A stretch of DNA of 64,000 nt, from NCBI GenBank assembly GCA_910584845.1, contig CAJUDH010000013.1, forward strand, positions 19,471 through 83,470. The letters run 5' to 3'. This stretch comes from an uncultured Lachnospiraceae bacterium (GTDB lineage Bacteria; Bacillota; Clostridia; Lachnospirales; Lachnospiraceae). Each line of letters opens with the position of its first letter. Positions within the stretch are counted from its first letter, which is position 1. The notes under the pieces are model-generated. The model ran no database searches and was not told the DNA's origin. It worked only from the letters and a program-made list of their open reading frames with translations. This document shows, piece after piece, positions 8,913 to 16,691 of this stretch. Both the position numbers and the translations under genes were made by a program.

Positions 8913-9407
8913 TTATCGGTCAACACTCCGGCTTTTGGGGTTTACAAATCCACCGCTTTTCCCTCCGGTTTTTTTCTCCAAATAAATGGATCCGATTTCC
9001 ATAGATTTGTCTACTGCCTTACACATATCGTAAACCGTCAGCAATGCTACGCTTACCCCGGTTAAAGCCTCCATTTCCACCCCGGTTTTTCCGGTAACCC
9101 TCGCCGTACACACAGCCTGGATTTCATAGTTTTCTTCTTTCATTTCAAAATCCAGGGCCAGTTTCGTCAAATTTAAAACATGGCACAGCGGGATCAGCTC
9201 CCATGCCTTTTTTGCTGCCATAATCCCGGCCACCCTAGCAACGCCCAGCACATCCCCTTTTTCCATCGCCCCCTGCCGTACCATGGCATAACAGGGGGGG
9301 CTTAAGAAAATACTGCCCCTGGCAACGGCTTCCCTTTGGGTATCTTCTTTCCCCCCTACGTCCACCATCCATGCATGGCCTTGCCCGTCAAAATGTGTAA
9401 ATTCCAT
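8913..9407 (-). CDS. moaC: Cyclic pyranopterin monophosphate synthase MoaC
   Basis: A 164-residue protein with the MoaC core: FDGQGHAWMVDVGGK at the N terminus, IPLCHVLNLTKLALDFE with the conserved histidine, and GVEMEALTGVSVALLTVYDMCKAVDK with the KA(V)DK-type end. It converts the MoaA product to cyclic pyranopterin monophosphate, the first intermediate of molybdopterin. Its Shine-Dalgarno GGAGG is formed by the last codons (Gly-Gly) of moaA, so the two are tightly coupled. Confidence 0.96.
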   Translation of the reverse strand: MEFTHFDGQGHAWMVDVGGKEDTQREAVARGSIFLSPPCYAMVRQGAMEKGDVLGVARVAGIMAAKKAWELIPLCHVLNLTKLALDFEMKEENYEIQAVCTARVTGKTGVEMEALTGVSVALLTVYDMCKAVDKSMEIGSIYLEKKTGGKSGGFVNPKSRSVDR

Positions 9408-9408
9408 G

Positions 9409-10431
9409 CTAACCTCCGATCTTTGCCATGTTTTCGTATTCTGTCACGTGTTCCGGATATTCAAAACAATGGGCGGCTGGCTTACCCCAGATTTTTTGCC
9501 TCATGCCCTCCATAAGCTGATCCTGCTTCCTCTGCCCGGTTTCGCTGCCCCGCAGGATTTTCCGCAGGTCGACCCCGTCCTCATAACACAGGCAGCTTTT
9601 CAGGAACCCTTTGGACGTCAAGCGTACCCGGTTGCAGTTATGGCAAAATTTTCCGTGGAGGGCGCTGATGAACCCAATACTTCCCTGAAACCCCGGGATC
9701 CGGTAATACGTTGCCGGCCCGTGGCCATGAAACCCCTCGTCCCTTTCCATCCCGGGATATTGCCTTTTTAAATAGGACAGCATCTCCTGATGGCCCACCG
9801 GCGGATATTGTTTTCCGTATCCAATGGGCATCGTCTCGATAAACCGCACATCCACGGGGTACCCTTTCGCCAATTCCAAAAGTTCCGGCCAGCCAGGCCC
9901 ATGATAGGCATACCCCAATTGTTTCGCCACTTCTGAAAGGTTCAAAGAAACGGCATTGACCTTCACCGGGACCTTTCTGCCTTTACATGATTTTACGGCC
10001 TCCTTGATGGCGTTAAGGACCTGCTCCAGCTCCCCTGCGCCGGTCAGGGCCCGGTATAGCCCCGCATCCAGGGTGTCAAGGCTTATATTGACCCCATCGA
10101 CCCCTGCCGCTAAAAGCCCTTCCAGGTACCGGCCCAATAAAACGCCGTTGGTAGTGATGGTTACTTGCTCTATCCCCGGGATCTGTTTCAACATGGCAAC
10201 GAAATCACAGCAGCCCAGCCGTACTAACGGTTCGCCGCCGGTCACTTTGACCTTGCGGATGCCAAGGGCAGCACCACAGGAAACAATTTGGGCATATTCT
10301 TCCAGCGTCAGGATATCTGCCATAGGCGCCCATGGTATCCCATGGGGCATACAATAACAGCAGCGTAAATTACAACGGTCCGTAATGGATACCCGCATAT
10401 AGTCGATTTCCCGTCCCCATTGATCTTTCAA
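9409..10431 (-). CDS. moaA: GTP 3',8-cyclase MoaA (radical SAM)
   Basis: A 340-residue protein. The start is a TTG at 10431 overlapping the TGA of the XdhC-like gene; GGAGG sits 10 bases upstream. Longer readings would extend into that gene in another frame. It has an N-terminal radical SAM cluster CNLRCCYC and GGEPLVR, and a C-terminal second 4Fe-4S cluster (CHNCNRVRLTSKGFLKSCL). The conserved terminal Gly-Gly is needed in the family for catalysis. It makes 3',8-cyclo-H2GTP from GTP for MoaC. Confidence 0.95.
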   Translation of the reverse strand: MKDQWGREIDYMRVSITDRCNLRCCYCMPHGIPWAPMADILTLEEYAQIVSCGAALGIRKVKVTGGEPLVRLGCCDFVAMLKQIPGIEQVTITTNGVLLGRYLEGLLAAGVDGVNISLDTLDAGLYRALTGAGELEQVLNAIKEAVKSCKGRKVPVKVNAVSLNLSEVAKQLGYAYHGPGWPELLELAKGYPVDVRFIETMPIGYGKQYPPVGHQEMLSYLKRQYPGMERDEGFHGHGPATYYRIPGFQGSIGFISALHGKFCHNCNRVRLTSKGFLKSCLCYEDGVDLRKILRGSETGQRKQDQLMEGMRQKIWGKPAAHCFEYPEHVTEYENMAKIGG

Positions 10432-11483
10432 TATGATATGACCTCCAACAGCATGTCCACTTCTCCGCCACACACCATGCCTTCTTCCTGCGCGTCTTCC
10501 ACGGCCATGTCCACATGGTATATTTTCCCCTCTTTTGCACCCTTCTGTATCATATGCAGCGCCTGGCGGATCACCTCCGATTCCATACAGCCTCCGCCAA
10601 TAGTCCCCAGGCAGCTGCCGTCGGGGCGTATCAGCATCTTGGCCCCCGCTTCCCGGGGCGCGGATCCCCTGCGGGACACAATGGTAGCCAGCACCTGCTT
10701 GCCTGATCCCCTTACTCCCGGATTTAAAATTTCCCGCAAAAGCTCCGGCGGATACCCGCAACCCTTTTTTTTCCGGTTTTTCACCTCAATGATTTCCGCC
10801 ATAATGGAAACCCCGACCTCTTCTGGCGTCTCTGCCCCAATATCCAATCCGATCGGGCTGTAAAGCCGCTCCAGCGCTGCCTTTTCTTTAAGGGTCCCGC
10901 CAATCTGCCCCTTGACAACGGCAACCCGGCGCTGGCTTCCGATCATACCGATATAAGCATGTTTCTTCTTTATGGCAAGCTCCAGGCACACCTGGTCATA
11001 GCGGTGGCCCCTGGTCACGATTACGAAATAGGTATTGTCACCGCCCGGGACCTTTTTAAGGCCTTCTTCAAAAGGTCCGCACAGAACCTCGGTAGCCCCG
11101 GCCCTTCTTGCATGGCCGGCAAATTTAGGGCGGTCTTCCAAAACCGTCACACAAAACCCCAGCATCCGGCCGATCTGGATCACCGGTATGGACACATGGC
11201 CTCCGCCACATACCACCAGATGCATCTCCTGGCCCAGCCAGTCACAAAACACCGGCGCTCCGGAAACTTCCGCCACTTTCTTGGGGCCGTCCTCCCCTAA
11301 AAGTGCCGCCGTCCAAAGGGCAGGGCCATGTTCCGTAAAAAAGCTGCCAGGCCGGGATTCCCATACCAGTTTTCCTTCAGAAAACAATGCCCGTTGGCCA
11401 AAAAAAGGCCCGTTTAGTACTACAGCCGCCATATTTTGGGCATCCGGGCTGCATTCGAAAACCTTTTGATAAAATTCCAGCAT
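10428..11483 (-). CDS. XdhC/CoxI-family Mo-hydroxylase maturation protein with swapped domain order
   Basis: A 351-residue protein. A Rossmann-type XdhC C-terminal domain comes first (GGGHVSIPVIQIGRMLGF at about 92-109, VTRGHRYD, YIGMIGSQRRV, IGLDIGAETPEEVGVSI). The XdhC/CoxI domain follows after residue 250 (SRRGSAPREAGAKMLI, LGTIGGGCMES, MVCGGEVDMLLE). In canonical XdhC the order is the reverse. XdhC proteins help load sulfurated molybdenum cofactor into xanthine dehydrogenase-type enzymes. No such hydroxylase is in the window, so its client must be elsewhere. The 3' end overlaps moaA by four bases (TTGA). Confidence 0.88.
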   Translation of the reverse strand: MLEFYQKVFECSPDAQNMAAVVLNGPFFGQRALFSEGKLVWESRPGSFFTEHGPALWTAALLGEDGPKKVAEVSGAPVFCDWLGQEMHLVVCGGGHVSIPVIQIGRMLGFCVTVLEDRPKFAGHARRAGATEVLCGPFEEGLKKVPGGDNTYFVIVTRGHRYDQVCLELAIKKKHAYIGMIGSQRRVAVVKGQIGGTLKEKAALERLYSPIGLDIGAETPEEVGVSIMAEIIEVKNRKKKGCGYPPELLREILNPGVRGSGKQVLATIVSRRGSAPREAGAKMLIRPDGSCLGTIGGGCMESEVIRQALHMIQKGAKEGKIYHVDMAVEDAQEEGMVCGGEVDMLLEVISY

Positions 11484-11493
11484 TCCTATCCCC

Positions 11494-12552
11494 TTATTTC
11501 CCCTTTCCGAATCCGCAATTCGGGAAGGTGCAAGACGGGCAGTTCAGGCACAGCCCCCCTTGGCCCAACGCCGCCAATTCTTCCGGCAATACCAAATCGT
11601 CAGCCATAACCCTGGGCAAGATCAGGTCGAAAACCGTACGTTTGGCATACATCACACAGCCCGGAAGCCCCATGATGGCCACCGTCCGTCCCTCCCCTTC
11701 CTCCTTCACCTCATAGTATGCCAACAAAAACATGGCCCCCGGCAGTACAGGGGCCCCATATGACACGATCCTGGCCCCTGTGTTTTTGATGGCCAGGGGC
11801 GTCTTATCATCCGGGTCTACGCTCATACCCCCTGTGCACACCACAATATCTGCCCCTTTACGGATCATATCCAAAATGCTGGCGGTTACTTTTTCATCAT
11901 CGTCATTCCAGGTTACATGGTCCACCACTTCCGTATCATATTCTTCCAGCTTTTCCCGGACCACCGGAGTAAACGTATCGGAAATCCGGCCATAAAAGAC
12001 TTCGTTTCCCGTAGTCACAATCCCTACCTTTTTATGGGTAAACGGCTTTAATTCCAAAACCGGCCTCCCCCCTGTGGCTTCCATGGCCTTCTTTTTGGCG
12101 CCGGCCATCTTTTCTTCCCGGATCACCAGGGGGATAACCCGGGTCCCGGCCAGCTTATCCCCCTTTTTTACGGCAAAATTGCCATGGCGGCAGGCAATCA
12201 TCATTTCCCCGAAACAGTTAACCGCCTTTATCCCTGGGCCATGTACCTTTAACAATCCGTCGCACTCGGCTGAAAGCTCAATTTTACCTTCTTTCGCCCC
12301 GCTTCGTGACATATGTTCCCCCTGGCATATTTGGCAGAGGATTTCTGCCGCGTCATTCTCATGCAGCATCCCCTCTTCCTGTTCCCATACATAAAGCTGG
12401 TCTTTGCCCACACTTAAAAGGAGCGGTATATCCTCTTTTGCCACCACATGGCCTTTACGGAATACCACGTCTTTCTTCACCCCTTTGATAATCTGGGTAA
12501 TGTCATGGCATAATATGGTGCCTTCTGCCTCTTTTGTCGGAATCAGCCTCAT
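11494..12552 (-). CDS. MoeA/MogA-like molybdopterin-binding protein with cysteine-rich tail
   Basis: A 352-residue protein from the ATG at 12552 (SD GGGGAGGAG). The MoCF molybdopterin-binding domain lies in the C-terminal half (KVGIVTTGNEVFYG at about 180-193, CTGGMSVDPDDKTP, GLPGCVMY). It ends with CLNCPSCTFPNCGFGKG, a cysteine cluster seen in clostridial stand-alone homologues that might bind a metal or Fe-S cluster. It is related to MoeA but shorter, and a full MoeA exists at 34673-35881. It may work in a Mo-hydroxylase-specific branch, since it sits next to the XdhC-like gene. Confidence 0.85.
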   Translation of the reverse strand: MRLIPTKEAEGTILCHDITQIIKGVKKDVVFRKGHVVAKEDIPLLLSVGKDQLYVWEQEEGMLHENDAAEILCQICQGEHMSRSGAKEGKIELSAECDGLLKVHGPGIKAVNCFGEMMIACRHGNFAVKKGDKLAGTRVIPLVIREEKMAGAKKKAMEATGGRPVLELKPFTHKKVGIVTTGNEVFYGRISDTFTPVVREKLEEYDTEVVDHVTWNDDDEKVTASILDMIRKGADIVVCTGGMSVDPDDKTPLAIKNTGARIVSYGAPVLPGAMFLLAYYEVKEEGEGRTVAIMGLPGCVMYAKRTVFDLILPRVMADDLVLPEELAALGQGGLCLNCPSCTFPNCGFGKGK

Positions 12553-12602
12553 CTTCTCCTCCCCTCTTTTCGCGCCGCACATCATTCCAGGCCCCGCTTG
12601 GC

Positions 12603-12681
12603 TGGGCAGTTATTGCGTATGCCCATAACCTGTAGGTTTCAGGCCTTGCCTGTTTTGTTCTTTAGCGCCATCCATACGGAT
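12603..12681 (-). promoter_or_regulatory. Candidate structured RNA between two operon genes (four hairpins)
   Basis: The 158-base gap between the cytidylyltransferase fusion and the MoeA-like gene is much longer than the other gaps of this operon (all under 50 bases). In transcript order it can fold four consecutive hairpins. They are ATCC-GTAT-GGAT (12670-12681), CAGGC-AAG-GCCTG (12640-12652), AACC-TACA-GGTT (12627-12638) and TGGGCA...TGCCCA (12603-12625). I do not recognise it as a known riboswitch. A cofactor- or oxyanion-sensing element or a processing site is possible. Confidence 0.4.
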
Positions 12682-12710
12682 ATGGGTAAAACGTTTTTCT
12701 TTTGCCTAGT

Positions 12711-13649
12711 TTAAAGCCGGTTCCCGATATACTTTTGATAGGCCTGATCCGTAAAATCCTGTATCTCGGCAACCATTTCTGCATATTGGCCCACCAGCAT
12801 CGCCCCTTTTTCGGTCAGCAAAGACCCGCCTCCCCCGCTGCCTCCGGCCCAACGCTGTACCACAGCAAAACCCAGCTGCCGCTCTAATTGTTTCACCATC
12901 TTCCTCCCCTTGCTGTAGGACATGCCCATGTGCAGGCAAGCTTCCTGTAAAGAGCCGGTTTTCTGGATCCATCCCAAAAGCGTTTGGGTGCCTGGGCCGT
13001 AAAAAGGTTCGCTGGCTGTTAAGCGTACCTGTACCTGGGGCCGGATGGGGTACCCTTGCCCCCTCTGGTAATTCCAATCCAGCAGCTCCTCATACTCTTT
13101 CCTTGTGTCCATATCCCGGTAAATCCCTTCATCCTCCACTTCCAGGCTGGTAATGACGATTCCGGAATTTTCCATGGCCCCCCGCAGCCCATTGGGCCCC
13201 TGGTAGCTTAACAGGCTTTCTGCTACCTGGCTCCATATGAGGACGGGATGGCCGGGCCTCCCATGGCATACGGTCCGGATTATGGGGGCGTCAATCATGG
13301 TTTCCTGCCGGATTGTATCCGGCATAATAGCCGGCAAATCCACAGGGAGTATCAACAGCCGGTCGCAGTCCCTGCTAATGGCCCGGATTCCGATCCCCAC
13401 AGAATCGAACATCTGGGTTTCTTGAAAACGTTCGTTTTTTTCAAATCGTACGCCGGTAAAAGAAAGGTGCCCCATCAGTTCTTCCCCCCGATACCCTACC
13501 ACTACCACAATAGGGTCAATGCCCATGTCTTTCAGCATTGTCACAAGGTGGATGGAAACCGTGGAATTTCCAAATGGAAGCATAGGCTTAAAAGCTTCCA
13601 TACGTGACGATAACCCTGCCGCCACCAGCACCGCACCTGTTTTTTTCAT
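12711..13649 (-). CDS. MocA-like molybdopterin cytidylyltransferase fused to ModE-like HTH
   Basis: A 312-residue protein from the ATG at 13649 (GGGAGG upstream). Residues 1-190 are a MobA/MocA-type nucleotidyltransferase (VLVAAGLSSRMEAFKPMLPFG, LILPVDLPAIMP, GRPGHPVL). Residues about 205-312 are a ModE-type winged helix (GSLQEACLHMGMSYSKGRKMVKQLE, then RWAGGSGGGGSLLTEKG). The first part would convert Mo-molybdopterin to the cytosine dinucleotide used by hydroxylases. The second resembles the DNA-binding half of molybdate regulators. It is first in the operon and so may couple cofactor synthesis to its own control; this is inference. Confidence 0.88.
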   Translation of the reverse strand: MKKTGAVLVAAGLSSRMEAFKPMLPFGNSTVSIHLVTMLKDMGIDPIVVVVGYRGEELMGHLSFTGVRFEKNERFQETQMFDSVGIGIRAISRDCDRLLILPVDLPAIMPDTIRQETMIDAPIIRTVCHGRPGHPVLIWSQVAESLLSYQGPNGLRGAMENSGIVITSLEVEDEGIYRDMDTRKEYEELLDWNYQRGQGYPIRPQVQVRLTASEPFYGPGTQTLLGWIQKTGSLQEACLHMGMSYSKGRKMVKQLERQLGFAVVQRWAGGSGGGGSLLTEKGAMLVGQYAEMVAEIQDFTDQAYQKYIGNRL

Positions 13650-13653
13650 CCTC

Positions 13654-13759
13654 CGCCTCCCGCCCTTCCTGTTTTCGCCACGATACCACGCTTTTGGGCA
13701 TACCGCCTTCAAAGGGGCTTCACACAATCTATGCCCGTCATGCCCTCCCCTAGGAGGCG
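13654..13759 (-). promoter_or_regulatory. Structured 5' leader with competing anti-SD helices, molybdenum operon
   Basis: The leader from the promoter to the first gene is about 125 bases. CGCCTCC near its 5' end (13753-13759) can pair with GGAGGCG (13654-13660), which holds the Shine-Dalgarno of the first gene. The same CCTCC can instead form a local hairpin with GGAGG (13744-13757), which would free the SD. An inner helix GGGCAT/ATGCCC (13696-13701 with 13731-13736) closes a loop between them. This is a switch-like arrangement. Moco-type riboswitches are known upstream of such operons, but I cannot match this one to the known consensus. Confidence 0.5.
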
Positions 13760-13782
13760 CAAACCAGTATCCTTCTGCTTTG

Positions 13783-13811
13783 ATTATACCGTAAAAAATC
13801 GGAAAGAACAA
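13783..13811 (-). promoter_or_regulatory. Promoter of the nine-gene molybdenum operon
   Basis: Minus strand: TTGTTC, 17-base spacer, TATAAT. It lies just downstream of the recombinase stop at 13834 and gives a leader of about 125 bases. Confidence 0.7.
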
Positions 13812-13833
13812 GGCTTTTCCTATCGAGTGTTTT

Positions 13834-14808
13834 TTAAAAACTTAACGGAATGTTGCGGGAACCCAGCTGCTGTACCTGCTCAAACGTAAATGGGTCAATA
13901 ATAGCCGGATGGGTATTTTTTATAACAACCCATTCTTTTGGCAGAAGGGCCCTGGATGGTTGGCCTTGAAACAAAGCGCCTTTCTTCCTCCCCTGCACCA
14001 TATGCCCCAAGTAAACGGGGTTTTTTAATATCCGCCGGATGGTTTCCGCATGCCAGGCCCCCCCCCGAAACCGGCTGTCGGCCACGATATTTTCTTGATA
14101 GCGGTAGACGCCGGGGGAGGGGATCCCTTCCTGAACCAATTTGTCTATGATGCCACGGTAACTTAATTTTTCCATCCTCCATGCAAAAATGCGCCGGACG
14201 GACGGGGCCGTTTTTTCATCAATAGCCAATTTATGGCTATCTTGTGCGGATTTTTTATATCCGTATGGCGCCCAGCTGCCGATAAATTCCCCCCGTTCCT
14301 GCTTATTCCACAAGACAGGGCTGACTTTTGCAGAAATGTCACAGGCATAAGCATGGTTGATTAGATTTTTTAAATGCATGGAAAAAAAGTCTGCCGACGG
14401 GCTTATACTGTCGTAGCCGTCATTGACCGCAATAAAACGGATGCCAAGGAGCGGAAACAGGTTTTCCAGGTATTCCCCGGCTTCTATATAATTCCTTCCA
14501 AAGCGTGACAAATCTTTGACGATAATACAATTTACTTTCCCTGCCCTTACATCCTCCATCAAACGGTCAAATCCCGGGCGGCAAAACCCCACGCCACTTT
14601 CCCCGTTGTCTATATATACCGAATACAAAAAAAAGCAGGGTTTCCCTTCGATAAAATTCCGCAAAAACAGCTCCTGGGCTTTCACCGCCCCACTCCCCCC
14701 CTTCCCTCCATCCAATACAGACAATCGGACATACAAAGCTACCTGATAGGCCTTTTCCTCCGCTTCCATGCACAGGCCTTGCTTTTTCACCCTGCTTACC
14801 CTGGCCAT
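13834..14808 (-). CDS. Serine recombinase family protein, C-terminally truncated
   Basis: A 324-residue recombinase. It has an N-terminal resolvase domain with the catalytic serine in VALYVRLSVLD (about residue 30), DNGESGVGFCRPGFDRLM and IVKDLSRFGRNYIEAGEYLE. The Recombinase domain (YGYKKSAQD, ILKNPVYLGHMVQGRK) follows. Large serine integrases and transposases usually run to 450-550 residues with a zinc ribbon and coiled coil. This one stops right after the Recombinase domain, so it is probably a relic or minimal version. The start has AGGAGGGG upstream. No other mobile-element gene is adjacent. Confidence 0.85.
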   Translation of the reverse strand: MARVSRVKKQGLCMEAEEKAYQVALYVRLSVLDGGKGGSGAVKAQELFLRNFIEGKPCFFLYSVYIDNGESGVGFCRPGFDRLMEDVRAGKVNCIIVKDLSRFGRNYIEAGEYLENLFPLLGIRFIAVNDGYDSISPSADFFSMHLKNLINHAYACDISAKVSPVLWNKQERGEFIGSWAPYGYKKSAQDSHKLAIDEKTAPSVRRIFAWRMEKLSYRGIIDKLVQEGIPSPGVYRYQENIVADSRFRGGAWHAETIRRILKNPVYLGHMVQGRKKGALFQGQPSRALLPKEWVVIKNTHPAIIDPFTFEQVQQLGSRNIPLSF

Positions 14809-14942
14809 ATGACCCCTCCTGTTTATTTCCTGTTCCCATCTCTATGCCCCCCGGGGGGTTTTATGCCGCTTTTCGTGGACTCCGTCCTTTGTTTCAGCCG
14901 GAATTCCGCCACGGATGTGCTAAGCCAAAGCCAAATAAACCG

Positions 14943-14971
14943 TTGCGCCTTTCCTGGTTCCGTCGTATAAT
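14943..14971 (+). promoter_or_regulatory. Promoter of the PfkB-family kinase gene
   Basis: TTGCGC, 17-base spacer, perfect TATAAT, ending 26 bases before the ATG at 14998. Confidence 0.75.
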
Positions 14972-14997
14972 ACAGGCAAAAAAGGAGTTTGTTTTCT

Positions 14998-15894
14998 ATG
15001 AAACCTGCGTTAATTATCGGTTCTACCTGTGTAGACGTGATCATCAACATAAGCCATCTGCCCAAAACCGGGGAAGACATCCACCCCGATTCCCAGTCCA
15101 TGGCCCTTGGCGGCTGCGCTTTCAACGTTGCCTATGCCATGGAACTGTTAAAAGCCCCTTACACATTAATCAGCCCCGTTGGCGGCGGGACTTATGGCGA
15201 CTATGCCGCAAAACAGTTAACGTCCCTGGGGATCCCCCTGCAAATCCGGGTGCCGGATCAAGAAAACGGCTGCTGTTATTGCCTGGTGGAAGCCAGCGGG
15301 GAGCGCACCTTCCTCTCCCTCCACGGGGTGGAATATACCTTTCAAAAATCATGGATGGAACCTTACCCGTCAGAAAACTACCATTTTGCCTATGTATGCG
15401 GGCTGGAGATTGAAGAAAAAACCGGCATCCATCTGATCGAATACCTGGAAGGGCAGAAAAATCTGGAAGTCTTTTATGCCCCCGGGCCCAGGGGCGCACG
15501 CATTTCCCCGGAAAAAAGGGCACGCATGCTTGCCCTCCATCCGTTTTTGCACCTGAATGAGCAAGAAGCCATGGAGTTAAGCGGGCAGACGCAATACGAA
15601 AAGGCCGCCCGGCATCTGCAGGCAGCCACTAAAAATGCTGTAGTCGTAACTTTAGGAAACCGCGGCGCTTTCTGCCTAAAAAAAGACGGCACAGGCCGCC
15701 TCTTCCCCCCGGCCCCTGTTAAAGCCATAGTAGACACCATCGGAGCAGGGGACACCCACGCCGGGGCCATCTTAGCTTGCCTGACCAAAGGAAAACCACT
15801 GGAAGAAGCCGTGGCCTATGCCAACCGGATGGCCGCCGCCGTGGTAAAAGTCCGGGGGGCGTCCCTGCCGCCCGGGCTCATACCACACTTTTAA
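14998..15894 (+). CDS. PfkB-family carbohydrate/nucleoside kinase
   Basis: A 298-residue ribokinase-fold kinase. The N-terminal signature is GGCAFNVAYAMELL (about 40-53), and the C-terminal PfkB signature VDTIGAGDTHAGAILACL contains the GAGD catalytic aspartate. ATG 14998 is preferred over an upstream TTG because AAGGAG lies 11 bases ahead. It would phosphorylate a sugar or nucleoside with ATP; the substrate cannot be read. The gene is monocistronic, and its 3' end overlaps the convergent permease gene by 17 bases. Confidence 0.85.
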   Translation: MKPALIIGSTCVDVIINISHLPKTGEDIHPDSQSMALGGCAFNVAYAMELLKAPYTLISPVGGGTYGDYAAKQLTSLGIPLQIRVPDQENGCCYCLVEASGERTFLSLHGVEYTFQKSWMEPYPSENYHFAYVCGLEIEEKTGIHLIEYLEGQKNLEVFYAPGPRGARISPEKRARMLALHPFLHLNEQEAMELSGQTQYEKAARHLQAATKNAVVVTLGNRGAFCLKKDGTGRLFPPAPVKAIVDTIGAGDTHAGAILACLTKGKPLEEAVAYANRMAAAVVKVRGASLPPGLIPHF

Positions 15895-16657
15895 GGCCTA
15901 ATGTTTTTTCGATTACCAGCATGACCCCCAAGGTAATCACCATCAACAATGTGGCCAGCGCCGCAATAGTAGGGTCAAAATGGTATTCTACATATGCCAT
16001 CATCTCTATGGGCAGCATAGACACCCCCGCGCTGGTCAAAAAGGCAGACAATGACACATTGTTAAAAGAATTGATAATGGCCATGATACAGGCCGATACA
16101 ATTCCAGATTTAATGTTTGGCAGCAGGATATGGAAAAAAGTATACACATTCCCCGCCCCCAGGATCCTGGCTGCCTCTTCCATGGAAAAATCAAAGTTGG
16201 CCAGGCTGGAAGTCACCACACGCATCACATAAGGTATGGATAATATAGTATGGCCAATGAGCAGGCTTGGCATAGCCGGCAGCCGAAACCGGTTTACCAC
16301 ATAGCGGAGCATCACAAAGCCGAGCACAATAACCGGAATGAGGACCGGGGATAAAAACAGGCCCTTGATAAATTCCTTCCCTTTAAAACGGTAGCGGTTC
16401 AGTGCATAGGCAGCCGGCAGCCCTAAAAGCAGTGCTACGAAGGTAGCGGCGAAAGCAATGATGATACTGTTCTTTGCCGCGCCCCCAAAACTCTTTACTT
16501 TTAAGATTTGTTCGTACCACCGCAAGGTAAAACCCTCCCCCGGAAATTTCAGGTAATTTGTGTCGCTGAAAGACGAGGCCATAATTACCAATAGCGGGCC
16601 GATCAAAAATACATAAACCAGCAAAGTAACTACCATCAGGGATTTGCTCTTTTTCAT
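15878..16657 (-). CDS. ABC transporter permease, PotC-like
   Basis: A 259-residue membrane protein with six predicted helices. The EAA loop (FDFSMEEAARILGAGNVYTFFHILLPNIKSG) is typical of spermidine/putrescine-type permeases (PotC, second permease). An SD of AAAGGAG precedes the ATG. It is the last gene of a potB-potA-binding protein-potC operon. The true substrate may be another amine or an organic anion, since this importer class is diverse. Confidence 0.85.
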   Translation of the reverse strand: MKKSKSLMVVTLLVYVFLIGPLLVIMASSFSDTNYLKFPGEGFTLRWYEQILKVKSFGGAAKNSIIIAFAATFVALLLGLPAAYALNRYRFKGKEFIKGLFLSPVLIPVIVLGFVMLRYVVNRFRLPAMPSLLIGHTILSIPYVMRVVTSSLANFDFSMEEAARILGAGNVYTFFHILLPNIKSGIVSACIMAIINSFNNVSLSAFLTSAGVSMLPIEMMAYVEYHFDPTIAALATLLMVITLGVMLVIEKTLGLKSVV

Positions 16658-16691
16658 GGAAAACTCCTTTCACCTCTTGCCCCTGGCAGGG

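Noticed and set aside
9409..10761. A 450-residue MoaA with a 110-residue N-terminal extension
   Set aside because: The extension is the XdhC-like gene read in another frame. A TTG with a good SD at 10431 gives the normal MoaA length.
12706..13077. A separate small gene inside the ModE-like domain region
   Set aside because: It lies on the same strand in another frame within the cytidylyltransferase-ModE fusion, and the fusion has clear motifs on both sides.
14845..14856. CCCCCCGGGGGG palindrome between the recombinase and the kinase gene, as an att site or operator
   Set aside because: It has no loop, no second copy nearby and no conserved context; probably chance in a GC-rich spacer.
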